Assembly (NCBI GenBank): GCA_001544655.2
Contig: FCOD02000002.1
Location: 310,001 to 374,000 of the forward strand
DNA: 64,000 nucleotides
DNA from: Caballeronia turbans
Lineage (GTDB): Bacteria; Pseudomonadota; Gammaproteobacteria; Burkholderiales; Burkholderiaceae
Direction: 5' to 3'
The notes beneath the pieces are model-generated. The model saw only the letters and a list, made by a program, of their open reading frames with translations. It made no database searches and had not been told where the DNA came from. Positions 1 to 8,343 of the stretch are shown here, one piece after another. The position numbers and the translations under genes were made by a program. Each line of letters begins with the position of its first letter. Within the stretch, counting starts at the first letter, position 1.

Positions 1-1
1 C

Positions 2-133
2 GAGACCGATGTGAACGTGTCGCGCGCGCTTTGCACGCTCGTGTGCGCAGCAGTCGCTTATCGCAGCAAGCTCAATCCGATCTATCTCGTCGCGGCGAGC
101 GCTCTCCTCGGGCTGGCAGGCGTATTCGGCTGA
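2..133 (+). CDS. 3' end of a probable chromate transporter (partial)
   Basis: The window opens inside a forward gene that ends at the TGA at 131-133. The 43 visible residues are mostly hydrophobic and finish with a segment reading NPIYLVAASALLGLAGVFG. This resembles the last membrane helix of ChrA-family chromate transporters, which typically end with an N-P-hydrophobic helix rich in Leu and Gly. Only this short tail is visible, so another polytopic membrane protein cannot be excluded. It converges on the oxidoreductase gene that ends at 144. Confidence 0.4.
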   Translation, partial: ETDVNVSRALCTLVCAAVAYRSKLNPIYLVAASALLGLAGVFG

Positions 134-143
134 TAACCATTAC

Positions 144-1148
144 CTAGCCGGCAAGCGCCGCATCGACATCGACGATGATTTTGCCGCGCGCCGTGCCATC
201 CAGCAGCGCCTCATAAGCACGCTCCGCGCTATGGAAATCGAAGCGTCGCGCATCGACGCGAGGCGCGAGCTTGCCCGCTTTGGCGAGCCGGGTCGCTTCG
301 TACAACATCTCGCCATGATGCGCGCGATGCTGTCCCGTCAGTAGCGGATGCAGCGTGAACACGCCCGAATAACTCGCTTCGCGAAACGACAGCGGCGCGA
401 GCGCATGCGTGCCCCATCCCAACGCGCTGACGACATGACCGAAGTGCTTCACTGCTGCGAACGATGCATCGAGTGAAGCGCCGCCGACGGTATCGACGAC
501 GAGATCGAAGCCGGAGCCGTTCGTATGCCTGGCGACGTATTGCTCGACGCTCGTATTGCGGTAGTCGATCGGCGTCGCATCGAGGCTATGAATGAAGGCG
601 TGATCGCGCTCGCTTGCGGTAGCGAACACATGTGCGCCGAGTGCGCGCGCGAGTTGCACGGACACGTGCCCCACGCCACCGGCTCCGCCTTGCACGAGCA
701 CGGTTTGCCCAGCTTGCAATTTCGCGCGATCGACGATGCCCGCATAAGACGTGATGAACGCGAGCGGCAGGGCGGCCGCGTGGCGCATCGAAAGATTCGC
801 GGGCTTATGCGCGAGAAGCGCGGCATCGACTGCGGCGTATTGCGCGAGCGAGCCCTGAATGCCGCCGACTCCGCCGGTCATGCCGTACACCGCATCGCCC
901 GGCTTGAATGCATCGACGCCTGCACCGACTGCTTCGACGACACCGGCCATATCGATGCCGAGCACGAGCGGCAAGGGATGTTTTGCATGTGCCGCGGCGC
1001 CCGCGCGAATCTTGGTGTCGAGCGGATTGAGCCCGCTCGCGGCGATACGCACGAGTACTTGTCCCGGGCCCGCTGCGGGACGATCGATTGCGACGAGTTC
1101 GAGCGGGCCGTTGTGACGATCGAGAATGAGGGCTTGCATGGTGGACAT
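144..1148 (-). CDS. NADPH:quinone oxidoreductase / zinc-type alcohol dehydrogenase-like (MDR family)
   Basis: A 334-residue medium-chain dehydrogenase/reductase, the usual length for the quinone oxidoreductase (QOR) branch. The N-terminal GroES-like fold (GPGQVLVRIAASGLNPLDTK) is followed by a Rossmann nucleotide-binding motif (VLVQGGAGGVGHVSVQLA) and the C-terminal GKIIV strand. No cluster of structural zinc cysteines is seen, so NADPH-dependent quinone or enone reduction is more likely than alcohol oxidation. The start is placed at 1148 because a CGGAG ribosome-binding site lies just upstream; an upstream in-frame codon would lengthen the protein without a binding site. It is divergent from the LysR gene at 1249 with a 100-base shared promoter region, the classic layout for a LysR-controlled target. 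Confidence 0.85.
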   Translation of the reverse strand: MSTMQALILDRHNGPLELVAIDRPAAGPGQVLVRIAASGLNPLDTKIRAGAAAHAKHPLPLVLGIDMAGVVEAVGAGVDAFKPGDAVYGMTGGVGGIQGSLAQYAAVDAALLAHKPANLSMRHAAALPLAFITSYAGIVDRAKLQAGQTVLVQGGAGGVGHVSVQLARALGAHVFATASERDHAFIHSLDATPIDYRNTSVEQYVARHTNGSGFDLVVDTVGGASLDASFAAVKHFGHVVSALGWGTHALAPLSFREASYSGVFTLHPLLTGQHRAHHGEMLYEATRLAKAGKLAPRVDARRFDFHSAERAYEALLDGTARGKIIVDVDAALAG

Positions 1149-1248
1149 CGTCGACTCCGGAAAGGTTGAAGGCTGATGGCAGTGCGCCCATACTCGGCCA
1201 TGCACCCAAGCATGTAAATCGACAGAGTCGCACGATGATCATACGAAA

Positions 1249-2123
1249 ATGAATGGGCCAAATCTCGAATGGAGTGACGTTCGCATCTTTCTTGCGATAG
1301 CGCGCAGCGGCACGCTCGGCGCGGCCGCAAGAATGATCGGCCAAACCAACCGACGATGGGGCGGCGACTGCGCGCGCTTGAAGAATCGCTGGGTCACGTG
1401 CTTTTCCAGCGTACGCGCGACGGCTTCGTGTTGACCGACGAAGGCGCGGCCGTGCTGTCGTATGCCGAACGCATGGACGAAGAGGCGCTCAGCTTCACGC
1501 GCGCGCTCGCGGGACAGGATGCGAAGCTCACGGGTGTGCTGCGAGTGTCATCGTCGGACTGGTTCGGCGTGCATGTGCTTACACCGATATTCGCGCGCTT
1601 TCTCGCGAAACATCCCGAGGTATCGATCGAACTCGTCACCGATGCGCGGCGCTATAACCTCGCGCGACGCGAAGCCGATCTCGTGTTTCGAATCACGCCC
1701 TTCGACGAACCCGACGTCATACAGCGCAAGCTCATGCATATCGATTACGCGTTATATGGACGTGCCGATCTGACATCGCCCAAAGCGGGTGACGGAAAAG
1801 GGCAGACGCTCATCAGCATGGATAGCGCATTCGATCAGTTGCCGGATGTGCTTTGGGTAAAGCGCATGTTGCCCAACGCGAAGATCGTTTTCGGCAGCAA
1901 TAATCGCGACGCGCAAGCGCAAATGTGTGCACAAGGTACGGGCTACGCGGTTTTGCCATGCCCGCTAGGCGATGGCGACGCGCGCCTGGCTCGCTTCGAT
2001 GTTGGAGAAGCCCCGCCCGGAAGGGACGTATGGCTGGGTTATCACCGCGATCTGAAACGCGTGGCTCGCCTGCGCGCATTGCTGGACGAAACCGTGGCGG
2101 CGCTTCAGCGGGATAACAGTTGA
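1249..2123 (+). pseudogene. LysR-family transcriptional regulator interrupted by a frameshift
   Basis: The N-terminal winged-helix start (WSDVRIFLAIARSGTLGAAARMIGQT) is read from 1249. The continuation (MGRRLRALEESLGHVLFQRT, then the substrate-binding domain to 2123) lies in the frame one base earlier. The junction is at about 1345-1351 (CCAAACCAACCG). One extra C there would restore the expected helix reading GQT-QPTMGRRLRAL, so the sequence shows a single-base deletion inside the recognition helix region. The effector domain is otherwise intact to a normal LysR length. Either the gene is a recent pseudogene or the base is an assembly/read error. It is divergent from the quinone oxidoreductase at 1148, its probable target. 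Confidence 0.85.
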
Positions 2124-2387
2124 TTATCGATGCAACTAACTGTCCTATCCGCCAACCTTCATTAAATTGATCGCGTTACTGCCCGCATATTGGAGTTTCA
2201 GGCAATCGGGAAGACCCAAAGCGCGCGCAGCAATCTGAAGCGCAAGCGCAAAGTTATGCGTAAACGCGCCGTCATCCAAGCCTGATTTTTAAAGCGGCGC
2301 TACAATCCCGGTGCCTGAAAACCGACTGCCACTGCACGCAGTTGGCCATGGCGATATCCGCCGAAACCTTATAAGCCGGAGCCGCTC

Positions 2388-2843
2388 ATGAGCACGCTTT
2401 CCATCAATGGCGAGAATCACACGATCGACGTACCGCCCGACATGCCTCTTCTTTGGGTATTGCGTGACATCGTGGGACTGACGGGAACCAAATTTGGCTG
2501 CGGCATCGCGCAATGCGGTGCATGTACCGTTCATCTCGATGGCGTCGCCGTTCGTTCATGCGTGTTGCCGATCGCAGCGGTCGGCGATCGCAAGGTGACG
2601 ACGATCGAAGGCGTCGGCGACACGCCTGCCGGCAGGAAAGTGCAAGAGGCATGGCGTCAACTCGATGTCGTGCAATGCGGTTATTGCCAGTCCGGACAAG
2701 TCATGTCCGCGGCGGCATTGCTCACGACCGTCCCCGATCCCAACGACGCCGATATCGACGCCGCAATGGCAGGCAACATCTGCCGCTGCGGCACCTATCA
2801 CCGCATCCGCGCTGCCATCAAGCAGGCCGCGAAGGAGGCGTGA
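2388..2843 (+). CDS. [2Fe-2S] subunit of a xanthine-dehydrogenase-family molybdenum hydroxylase (IorA/NicA-like)
   Basis: This 151-residue electron-transfer subunit has the two-cluster layout of the family. A plant-ferredoxin-like cluster uses Cys38, Cys43, Cys46 and Cys58 (CGIAQCGAC). An alpha-helical cluster uses Cys97, Cys100, Cys132 and Cys134 (CGYCQSG, CRCGTY). It passes electrons from the molybdenum centre of the next gene product to the cytochrome encoded third. The start at 2388 has a CCGGAG site six bases upstream. The downstream gene begins one base after its stop, so the two are translationally linked. Homologues include isoquinoline 1-oxidoreductase alpha and nicotinate dehydrogenase small subunits; the substrate cannot be told from sequence. 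Confidence 0.93.
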   Translation: MSTLSINGENHTIDVPPDMPLLWVLRDIVGLTGTKFGCGIAQCGACTVHLDGVAVRSCVLPIAAVGDRKVTTIEGVGDTPAGRKVQEAWRQLDVVQCGYCQSGQVMSAAALLTTVPDPNDADIDAAMAGNICRCGTYHRIRAAIKQAAKEA

Positions 2844-2844
2844 C

Positions 2845-5079
2845 ATGTCGCAAGGATTGATCGAAGCGGGACATCACGCGGCTCGCGCGGGGTTATCGCG
2901 CCGCACGTTTCTGAAGCTCGGCGTGACGGCGGGTGTCGCCGCAAGCGGCGGATTGCTGATCGGCTTCAGCCTGCCAGCCGCCAGCCAGGACCGGAGCAAA
3001 GGCAAGTCCGTGATCGGCGGTGATGCCATCGAGTCTCCGCAAGACGGCATATTCGCGCCGAATGCGTTCGTGCAGATCGACAAGAGCGGCAAGATCGTGC
3101 TCATCATGCCGAAGGTCGAAATGGGTCAGGGCGTCTATACCGCGCTGCCCATGTTGATCGCCGAGGAGCTTGAAGTACCGCTCGACAGCGTCACGATCGA
3201 TCATGCGCCGCCCAACGAAAAGCTCTTCACGGACCCGCTATTGGGCGGCCAATTGACGGGCGGCTCGACATCCGTGCGCTATGCATGGGAGCCGTTGCGC
3301 AAGGCCGGTGCGGCCGCGCGCATGATGCTCGTCGCGGCGGCGGCGCAGCAATGGCAATGCGATCCGTCGTCCTGTATGGCGCAAGGCGGCAAGGTGTTGC
3401 ATGCATCGGGTGATCGCAGCGCGAGTTATGCCGAGCTCGCCGAAGCGGCCGCGAGATTGCCCGTGCCGCAAGACATCAAACTCAAGGATCCGAATAGCTT
3501 CAAGATAATCGGCACGCCGGTCAGACGTCTCGATTCGCCGGAAAAAGTCGACGGCACCGCGATGTTCGGCCTCGACGTGCGCCTGCCCGACATGGTGTAT
3601 GCGGCGATCGTCAATTGCCCGGTATTCGGCGGCACGCTCGCATCGGTCGACGACAGCAACGCGAAGAAGATTCCCGGCGTGCGCCAGGTAGTGAAGTTCG
3701 ACAATGGCGTCGCGGTGATCGGCGAACATACGTGGGCAGCCAAGCGAGGCGCAGCCGCATTGCAGATTCAATGGAACGAAGGCCCGAGTGCCAGTGTATC
3801 GACGAAGCAGATCGTCGATGACATGGCGCATGCGTCGCAGCGCACGGGCGCTGTCGCGCGCAAGGAAGGCGACGTGAACAACGCGTTTTCCAGCGCGAAA
3901 ACGCGCGTCGACGCAGTCTACGTTCAGCCGTTTCTCGCGCATGCGACGATGGAGCCGATCAACTGCACCGTACATGTGCGCCCCGATGGCTGCGATATCT
4001 GGCTCGGCACCCAAGTGCCCACGCGTATCCGCGATGCCGGAATGAAAGCCACCGGCTTGCCCGCCGACAAGATCTTCGTACATAACCATCTGCTCGGCGG
4101 CGGCTTTGGCAGGCGGCTCGAATTCGACATGGCCACGCAAGCGCTCAAGATCGGCAAGGCGCTCGGCGTGCCCGTGAAGGTGACTTGGTCGCGCGAGGAA
4201 GACATTCAGCACGACATGTATCGGCCGTGCTACTACGACAAGCTATCCGCCGGACTCGATGCGAACGGCAAGCCGGTAGCATGGACGCATCGCATCGTCG
4301 GGTCGTCGGTGCTCGCGCGCTTTGCGCCGCCCGCTTTCAAGGACGGTATCGATCCCGATGCGGTCGAAGTGGCATCCGATCTTCACTACGACCTGCCTAA
4401 TCAGCTCGTCGATTACGTGCGCCTGGAACCGCATGACGTACCCACCGCGTTCTGGCGCGGCGTAGGACCGACGCGCGGTACCTTCGTCGTCGAGAGCTTC
4501 ATCGATGAACTGGCGATTCAGGCGAAAGCGGATCCGGTGGAATACAGGCGCGCTCTGCTCGGCAAGTCGCCGCGCGCACGTAACGTGCTCGACGTCGCGA
4601 CACAGGCGGCCGGATGGGGAAAGCAATCGGTGCCGCAAGGACAAGGACGCGGCGTCTCGGTCATGCATGCGTTCGGCAGCTTCTTCTCGATCGTCGCGGA
4701 TGTCGCGGTCGACAAGGACGGCGCGGTGAAGGTGAACCGTATCGTGTGCGCGGTCGATTGCGGCATGGTCGTGAATCCCAATACAGTCGAAGCGCAAGTG
4801 CAGGGCGGCATCATCTTCGGTATCACGGCTGCGCTTTACAGTGAAATCACCATCAAGGACGGGCGCGTCGAGCAAAGCAATTTCACTGATTATCGAATGC
4901 TGCGCATACACGAAACGCCGCCGGTGGAAGTGCATATCGTCAAGAGCATGGAGTCCCCGGGCGGCATTGGCGAGCCGGGCACGGCGGCGCTTGCGCCGGC
5001 TATCACCAATGCGATTCACGCAGCGACGGGCAAGCGGCTGAGGCAGTTACCGGTTGGCAATCAATTGCGTAGCGCTTGA
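2845..5079 (+). CDS. Molybdopterin-binding large subunit, isoquinoline oxidoreductase/aldehyde dehydrogenase type, Tat-exported
   Basis: A 744-residue protein with a twin-arginine signal at residues 18-24 (SRRTFLK) followed by a hydrophobic stretch, so the folded holoenzyme should be exported to the periplasm. The family-specific GGGFGRR motif and the C-terminal GGIGEPG motif are present; Glu710 in the latter is the expected catalytic base of xanthine-oxidase-family enzymes. The start at 2845 follows the small-subunit stop (2841-2843) directly, with GGAGG overlapping it. The closest architecture is isoquinoline 1-oxidoreductase beta (IorB). Related exported systems with a cytochrome partner oxidise aldehydes or nicotinate, so the substrate (aldehyde or N-heterocycle) remains open. 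Confidence 0.9.
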   Translation: MSQGLIEAGHHAARAGLSRRTFLKLGVTAGVAASGGLLIGFSLPAASQDRSKGKSVIGGDAIESPQDGIFAPNAFVQIDKSGKIVLIMPKVEMGQGVYTALPMLIAEELEVPLDSVTIDHAPPNEKLFTDPLLGGQLTGGSTSVRYAWEPLRKAGAAARMMLVAAAAQQWQCDPSSCMAQGGKVLHASGDRSASYAELAEAAARLPVPQDIKLKDPNSFKIIGTPVRRLDSPEKVDGTAMFGLDVRLPDMVYAAIVNCPVFGGTLASVDDSNAKKIPGVRQVVKFDNGVAVIGEHTWAAKRGAAALQIQWNEGPSASVSTKQIVDDMAHASQRTGAVARKEGDVNNAFSSAKTRVDAVYVQPFLAHATMEPINCTVHVRPDGCDIWLGTQVPTRIRDAGMKATGLPADKIFVHNHLLGGGFGRRLEFDMATQALKIGKALGVPVKVTWSREEDIQHDMYRPCYYDKLSAGLDANGKPVAWTHRIVGSSVLARFAPPAFKDGIDPDAVEVASDLHYDLPNQLVDYVRLEPHDVPTAFWRGVGPTRGTFVVESFIDELAIQAKADPVEYRRALLGKSPRARNVLDVATQAAGWGKQSVPQGQGRGVSVMHAFGSFFSIVADVAVDKDGAVKVNRIVCAVDCGMVVNPNTVEAQVQGGIIFGITAALYSEITIKDGRVEQSNFTDYRMLRIHETPPVEVHIVKSMESPGGIGEPGTAALAPAITNAIHAATGKRLRQLPVGNQLRSA

Positions 5080-5089
5080 GGAGGCCATC

Positions 5090-6358
5090 ATGAAAAATGC
5101 ATCGAAGCCTCTCTTTGCGGTGTTGTTCGCTTTCATGTCTTCGGCTTATGCGGCCGACGATGCGCTCGTCGCGCGTGGCGCGTATCTCGCGAGGGCGGGC
5201 GATTGCATTGCGTGCCATTCGGCGCCGCGCGGCAAGCCACTTGCGGGCGGCTTGCCGATGATGACGCCCTTAGGCGCCATCTACACGACCAATATCACGC
5301 CTGATCCGGACACGGGTATTGGCCGCTATACAGAGGAGGAATTCGCGCGAGCATTGCGTGAAGGCGTGGCGAAGGACGGCCACAATCTCTATCCGGCGAT
5401 GCCGTATCCGTCTTATGCAAAGATCAACGACGAGGACATGCATGCCCTCTACGCGTATTTCATGCATGGCGTCGCGCCTGTCAAGCAGGCCAATCGTGAA
5501 GCGGATATCAAGTGGCCGCTCAATATGCGCTGGCCGTTGAAGCTCTGGAATGCGGTGTTCCTCGAAAAAGGAGTCTATCGAAGCAAGGCCGGCCAGGATG
5601 TCGCCTGGAATCGCGGCGCGTATCTGATTCAAGGCCTCGGGCATTGCGGCTCGTGTCATACGCCGCGCGGCATCGCGTTTCAGGAAAAAGGACTGGACGA
5701 GAGCAGCAGCGCATATTTGACGGGCGGTTTGCTCGATAACTGGTTCGCTTCCAATCTGACAGGCGAACACAATACCGGACTTGGACGGTGGTCCGAGCAG
5801 GACGTCGCAACGTTTCTCAAGACAGGCGCGAATGCGCACGCGTCGGCATTCGGCTCAATGACGAGCGTCATCAATAACAGCACGCAAGCGCTGAGCGACG
5901 CCGATGTCGCCGCAATGGCGCGCTACCTGAAGTCTTTGCCGGCGGCGGGCGGCAGTGGCGGCGCGCCGTATTCATATGATCAGAAAGCGACCAAAGTGTC
6001 ATTGACACGCCCGGCCGCGACGGACTCGGGTGCGCGTGTCTACACCGCTTACTGCATGCATTGCCACGGCGCCGACGGTCGCGGGTTCGCGCCGATGCTC
6101 GCACCGCTTGCGGGTAATCCGAACGTTCTGGAGAAGGATCCTTCGTCGCTCATCAACGTGACGCTTAACGGCACTGACGATCTCGTGCTGAATGGCGTGC
6201 CGGCGCCTTATCCAATGCCTCGCTATTCGCCCGTGCTGAATGATCAGCAAGTCGCCGATGTGCTGACTTTCATCCGCGGCGCCTGGAACAACAACACGCC
6301 GGCGGTCCAGGCAGAGGACGTTGCAAAGATGCGCAAGGCGACGCAGGCGGCACGCTAG
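5090..6358 (+). CDS. Periplasmic triheme cytochrome c subunit
   Basis: A 422-residue secreted protein: residues 1-21 form a signal peptide (FAFMSSAYA cleavage region). Three CXXCH haem sites lie at Cys39-His43 (CIACH), Cys186-His190 (CGSCH) and Cys322-His326 (CMHCH), the pattern of the cytochrome subunit of membrane alcohol/aldehyde dehydrogenases. It is the third gene of the molybdenum hydroxylase operon, with GAGGAGG beginning at the stop of the large subunit. It is the likely route for electrons from the enzyme to the respiratory chain. The stop codon overlaps the stop of the opposite-strand gene by two bases. Confidence 0.92.
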   Translation: MKNASKPLFAVLFAFMSSAYAADDALVARGAYLARAGDCIACHSAPRGKPLAGGLPMMTPLGAIYTTNITPDPDTGIGRYTEEEFARALREGVAKDGHNLYPAMPYPSYAKINDEDMHALYAYFMHGVAPVKQANREADIKWPLNMRWPLKLWNAVFLEKGVYRSKAGQDVAWNRGAYLIQGLGHCGSCHTPRGIAFQEKGLDESSSAYLTGGLLDNWFASNLTGEHNTGLGRWSEQDVATFLKTGANAHASAFGSMTSVINNSTQALSDADVAAMARYLKSLPAAGGSGGAPYSYDQKATKVSLTRPAATDSGARVYTAYCMHCHGADGRGFAPMLAPLAGNPNVLEKDPSSLINVTLNGTDDLVLNGVPAPYPMPRYSPVLNDQQVADVLTFIRGAWNNNTPAVQAEDVAKMRKATQAAR

Positions 6359-6624
6359 GACGAAAAATCCATGACATCCAGATGAACTGAACTGGATGGA
6401 TGCGCAAGGAACTTTCGATGCACCCTAGCGCTGATCCGTTCATAGCCGTCGCTCAGCGCTTTCAGCAGGCGTTCGTCGCTCGCCCCGGCCGGCGCCCAGA
6501 AACACTGCTCCAATGCCTTGCGCGTGATGTTGCATTGAATTGCTTGCTCGCGCGAAAACGCGACAAAGCTGACGGAGGCGCGGTCCGCCGAAATGGTGGC
6601 ATGGATCGAAAGCTTGCTTGTCAT
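6355..6624 (-). CDS. DUF1488 family small protein
   Basis: An 89-residue protein whose core (VSFVAFSREQAIQCNITRKALEQCFWAP followed by an RISARVHRKFL helix) matches the DUF1488 family, small proteins of unknown function common in Burkholderia. The start at 6624 gives the family-typical length; the open frame continues upstream to 6804, but that part is basic, low in hydrophobic periodicity and unlike the family. No good ribosome-binding site is visible before 6624, so the start is uncertain. A perfect inverted repeat at 6784-6799 lies about 160 bases upstream. Confidence 0.65.
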   Translation of the reverse strand: MTSKLSIHATISADRASVSFVAFSREQAIQCNITRKALEQCFWAPAGASDERLLKALSDGYERISARVHRKFLAHPSSSVHLDVMDFSS

Positions 6625-6783
6625 GATTCGACAGGAGAAGTGCGGTTCGCTGGTTTTTATTGTGTCAGAAATCGGCGAGTTCGCGCATCCCCGATTCAGC
6701 CCGAAACGTGCGCGAACGGCCAGAAGCGGGCGTTCGTCGGAGCGGCGACGCACAGACTGTTGCGCAATGCCTTGATCTTTAAA

Positions 6784-6799
6784 TCGAACGTTCGTTCGA
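6784..6799. repeat. Perfect 7-bp inverted repeat (operator-like)
   Basis: TCGAACG-TT-CGTTCGA is fully symmetric, with a two-base centre. It lies in the roughly 450-base space between the DUF1488 start (6624) and the DUF3331 gene (7075). It has the size of a dimeric regulator site, but no regulator gene lies beside it. Confidence 0.45.
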
Positions 6800-7074
6800 A
6801 TCATCTCGGTTAGAGTCTAATGTTTGGTGCGGTTGCACCCGATAGCGCGACAGAGTGCCAGCGAATTCGAAATGTCAAAGCTGACATGTCTTTACTGTGG
6901 CGTGGAAAAATGAAAACAAAAGCATGCTCAGGTGTACTACTCTAGGAACGATCATCCGAAGCGGCGCGGCAGACCGGCTCAGGAAGCGGGTCGTGCGGCG
7001 CATTCCCCGGAACTCCACCGGCAACGTCCACCCGGCTTCTGCCGCGGCAAGCGTTGTCGCCTGCAGGAGCGATT

Positions 7075-7515
7075 ATGAAGCTTCCATCGTTGATGGATCC
7101 CTGGAGCCGTACCCTGGCTTTGCTCGACAGCTGTCCCAGCCGGCCGTCAGAAGCGCACGAGAAAATGGCGGTGATGACACGATCGCTCGTGCGCAACGTG
7201 CCGGGCAAGGGTACGTGCATCGGACCCGGTGAAGAGCATTGCGTCAATATCCGCGTGCTGGAGCGTCTGAGCGAATCGACGCTGGCGCTCTCATGGCACG
7301 ATCCCACATCGTTCAACTACTCGGAGCAGGTCTGGGCGCTTTGTACCGCCCGCAAGCGCGGAACGTGCGCGTTGAGCGGGCAGGCGATCAGGCGTGGGCA
7401 ACCGGTCTATAGGCCGAGGCGTGTCGGCAGCTCAGTGCCGCTCAACAGTGGCGCGATGATTCTCGCGCTTGCTCTCACACCGGCTGAACAGGAAGCGAGC
7501 CTCGTTTCCGAGTGA
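7075..7515 (+). CDS. DUF3331 domain protein
   Basis: A 146-residue protein. The pattern WSRTLALL near the N-terminus, a central strand (LSWHDPTSFNYSEQVW), and CALSG followed by IRRGQPVYRPR match DUF3331, a family largely restricted to Burkholderia and relatives, with no known function. The start at 7075 has AGGAG six bases upstream. A CTA-(N)18-CALSG cysteine pair could bind metal, but this is speculation. It stands alone, with long intergenic regions on both sides. Confidence 0.7.
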   Translation: MKLPSLMDPWSRTLALLDSCPSRPSEAHEKMAVMTRSLVRNVPGKGTCIGPGEEHCVNIRVLERLSESTLALSWHDPTSFNYSEQVWALCTARKRGTCALSGQAIRRGQPVYRPRRVGSSVPLNSGAMILALALTPAEQEASLVSE

Positions 7516-7861
7516 TAGCGGCTTTACCGCCGCGTCACGCGTGCGCAACGCACGAGTCCTTGTCGTTTGTGCCCGCCCGCGCGGGCACGGCCTTGCGTGA
7601 ACCCCGTGCTAGACAATTCATGGACTAAGCGCTTTTCGCTAAATGTCTGACGAGGATGTCGTTGAGAAATGAATCAACTGCTTTGCGGGTGAGGTTCAGG
7701 CCATGCACTTTAGAAAGATTGAAGTATTCGAGATCAATCTTTTAACAAGAGTGCTTAGGATCGACATAACCATATAAGATTTGCATGTAGGAGAAGTCAG
7801 GCGTCAAGCGAACTCATTAGACAGACGCCTTGTGATCCACAATGACGATCCGGGAGGGGAC
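7516..7861. other. 346-base intergenic region upstream of the H-NS gene
   Basis: No coding potential is convincing here. The second half (about 7660-7800) is clearly more AT-rich than its surroundings. It contains a 9-bp inverted repeat (7714-7742), so it is the probable promoter and control region of the H-NS gene. Confidence 0.5.
7714..7742. repeat. 9-bp inverted repeat in the H-NS upstream region
   Basis: AAAGATTGA and TCAATCTTT are separated by 11 bases and followed by TTA. The stem is AT-rich, so an operator or a bent/curved H-NS autoregulation site is more likely than a terminator. It lies 120 bases before the H-NS start. Confidence 0.45.
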
Positions 7862-8335
7862 ATGGCTACATTGGCGCAATTGGAAAGTCAGATTCGAAAA
7901 TTGCAGCGCCGCGCGGATGCCTTGCGGGAAAGAGAGTCGGTCCAGGTGATCGCTCAGATCCGGGCGATGATGGATGAATATGGCTTGACCACGGCGGATC
8001 TCGCCAAAGCAGGCTTAGGCGCGGCGAAGCAACGCGGCCGTAAGACGGGATCGAAGAATTCAGCCGGTTTAAAGAATGGCGCCATGAAGCCCAAACTTCC
8101 ACCGAAGTATCGTGACCCGCTATCAGGCGCGACCTGGAGCGGTCATGCGCGGCCGCCGGCATGGATCAAGGATGCGCCTGACCGCAGCGTGTACCTGATC
8201 GATGCTGCATCAGGCAAGAACGGCGCGGCGAAAAAAGGTGGTGCGCGAAAGGGCCGTGCGGCATCCGTAAAGCGGGCTGGACGCACGACCGCCAAGAAAG
8301 GCGCGCACAAGAGCGTGCAGCGCGCCGTCGCCTGA
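7862..8335 (+). CDS. H-NS family nucleoid-associated protein with histone-like C-terminal tail
   Basis: A 157-residue protein. Residues 4-40 form the oligomerisation coiled coil. Residues 83-102 (YRDPLSGATWSGHARPPAWI) are the H-NS/Bv3F-type DNA-binding motif, which inserts into the minor groove of AT-rich DNA. Residues 119-153 are an added Lys/Ala/Arg-rich tail (KKGG, RKGRAA, TTAKKGAHK) like histone H1. The start at 7862 is chosen for the GGGAGGGGA site just upstream; an earlier in-frame ATG at 7781 lacks one. It probably silences foreign or AT-rich DNA. It converges on the amidase gene with only eight bases between them. Confidence 0.9.
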   Translation: MATLAQLESQIRKLQRRADALRERESVQVIAQIRAMMDEYGLTTADLAKAGLGAAKQRGRKTGSKNSAGLKNGAMKPKLPPKYRDPLSGATWSGHARPPAWIKDAPDRSVYLIDAASGKNGAAKKGGARKGRAASVKRAGRTTAKKGAHKSVQRAVA

Positions 8336-8343
8336 ATGTGGCT

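Noticed and set aside
525-1169. 214-codon open frame on the + strand over the quinone oxidoreductase
   Set aside because: Lies wholly antisense to a well-conserved enzyme and has no domain; GC-rich codon bias explains it.
6400-6813. 137-codon open frame on the + strand over the DUF1488 gene
   Set aside because: Amino-acid composition is random and the opposite strand matches a known family.
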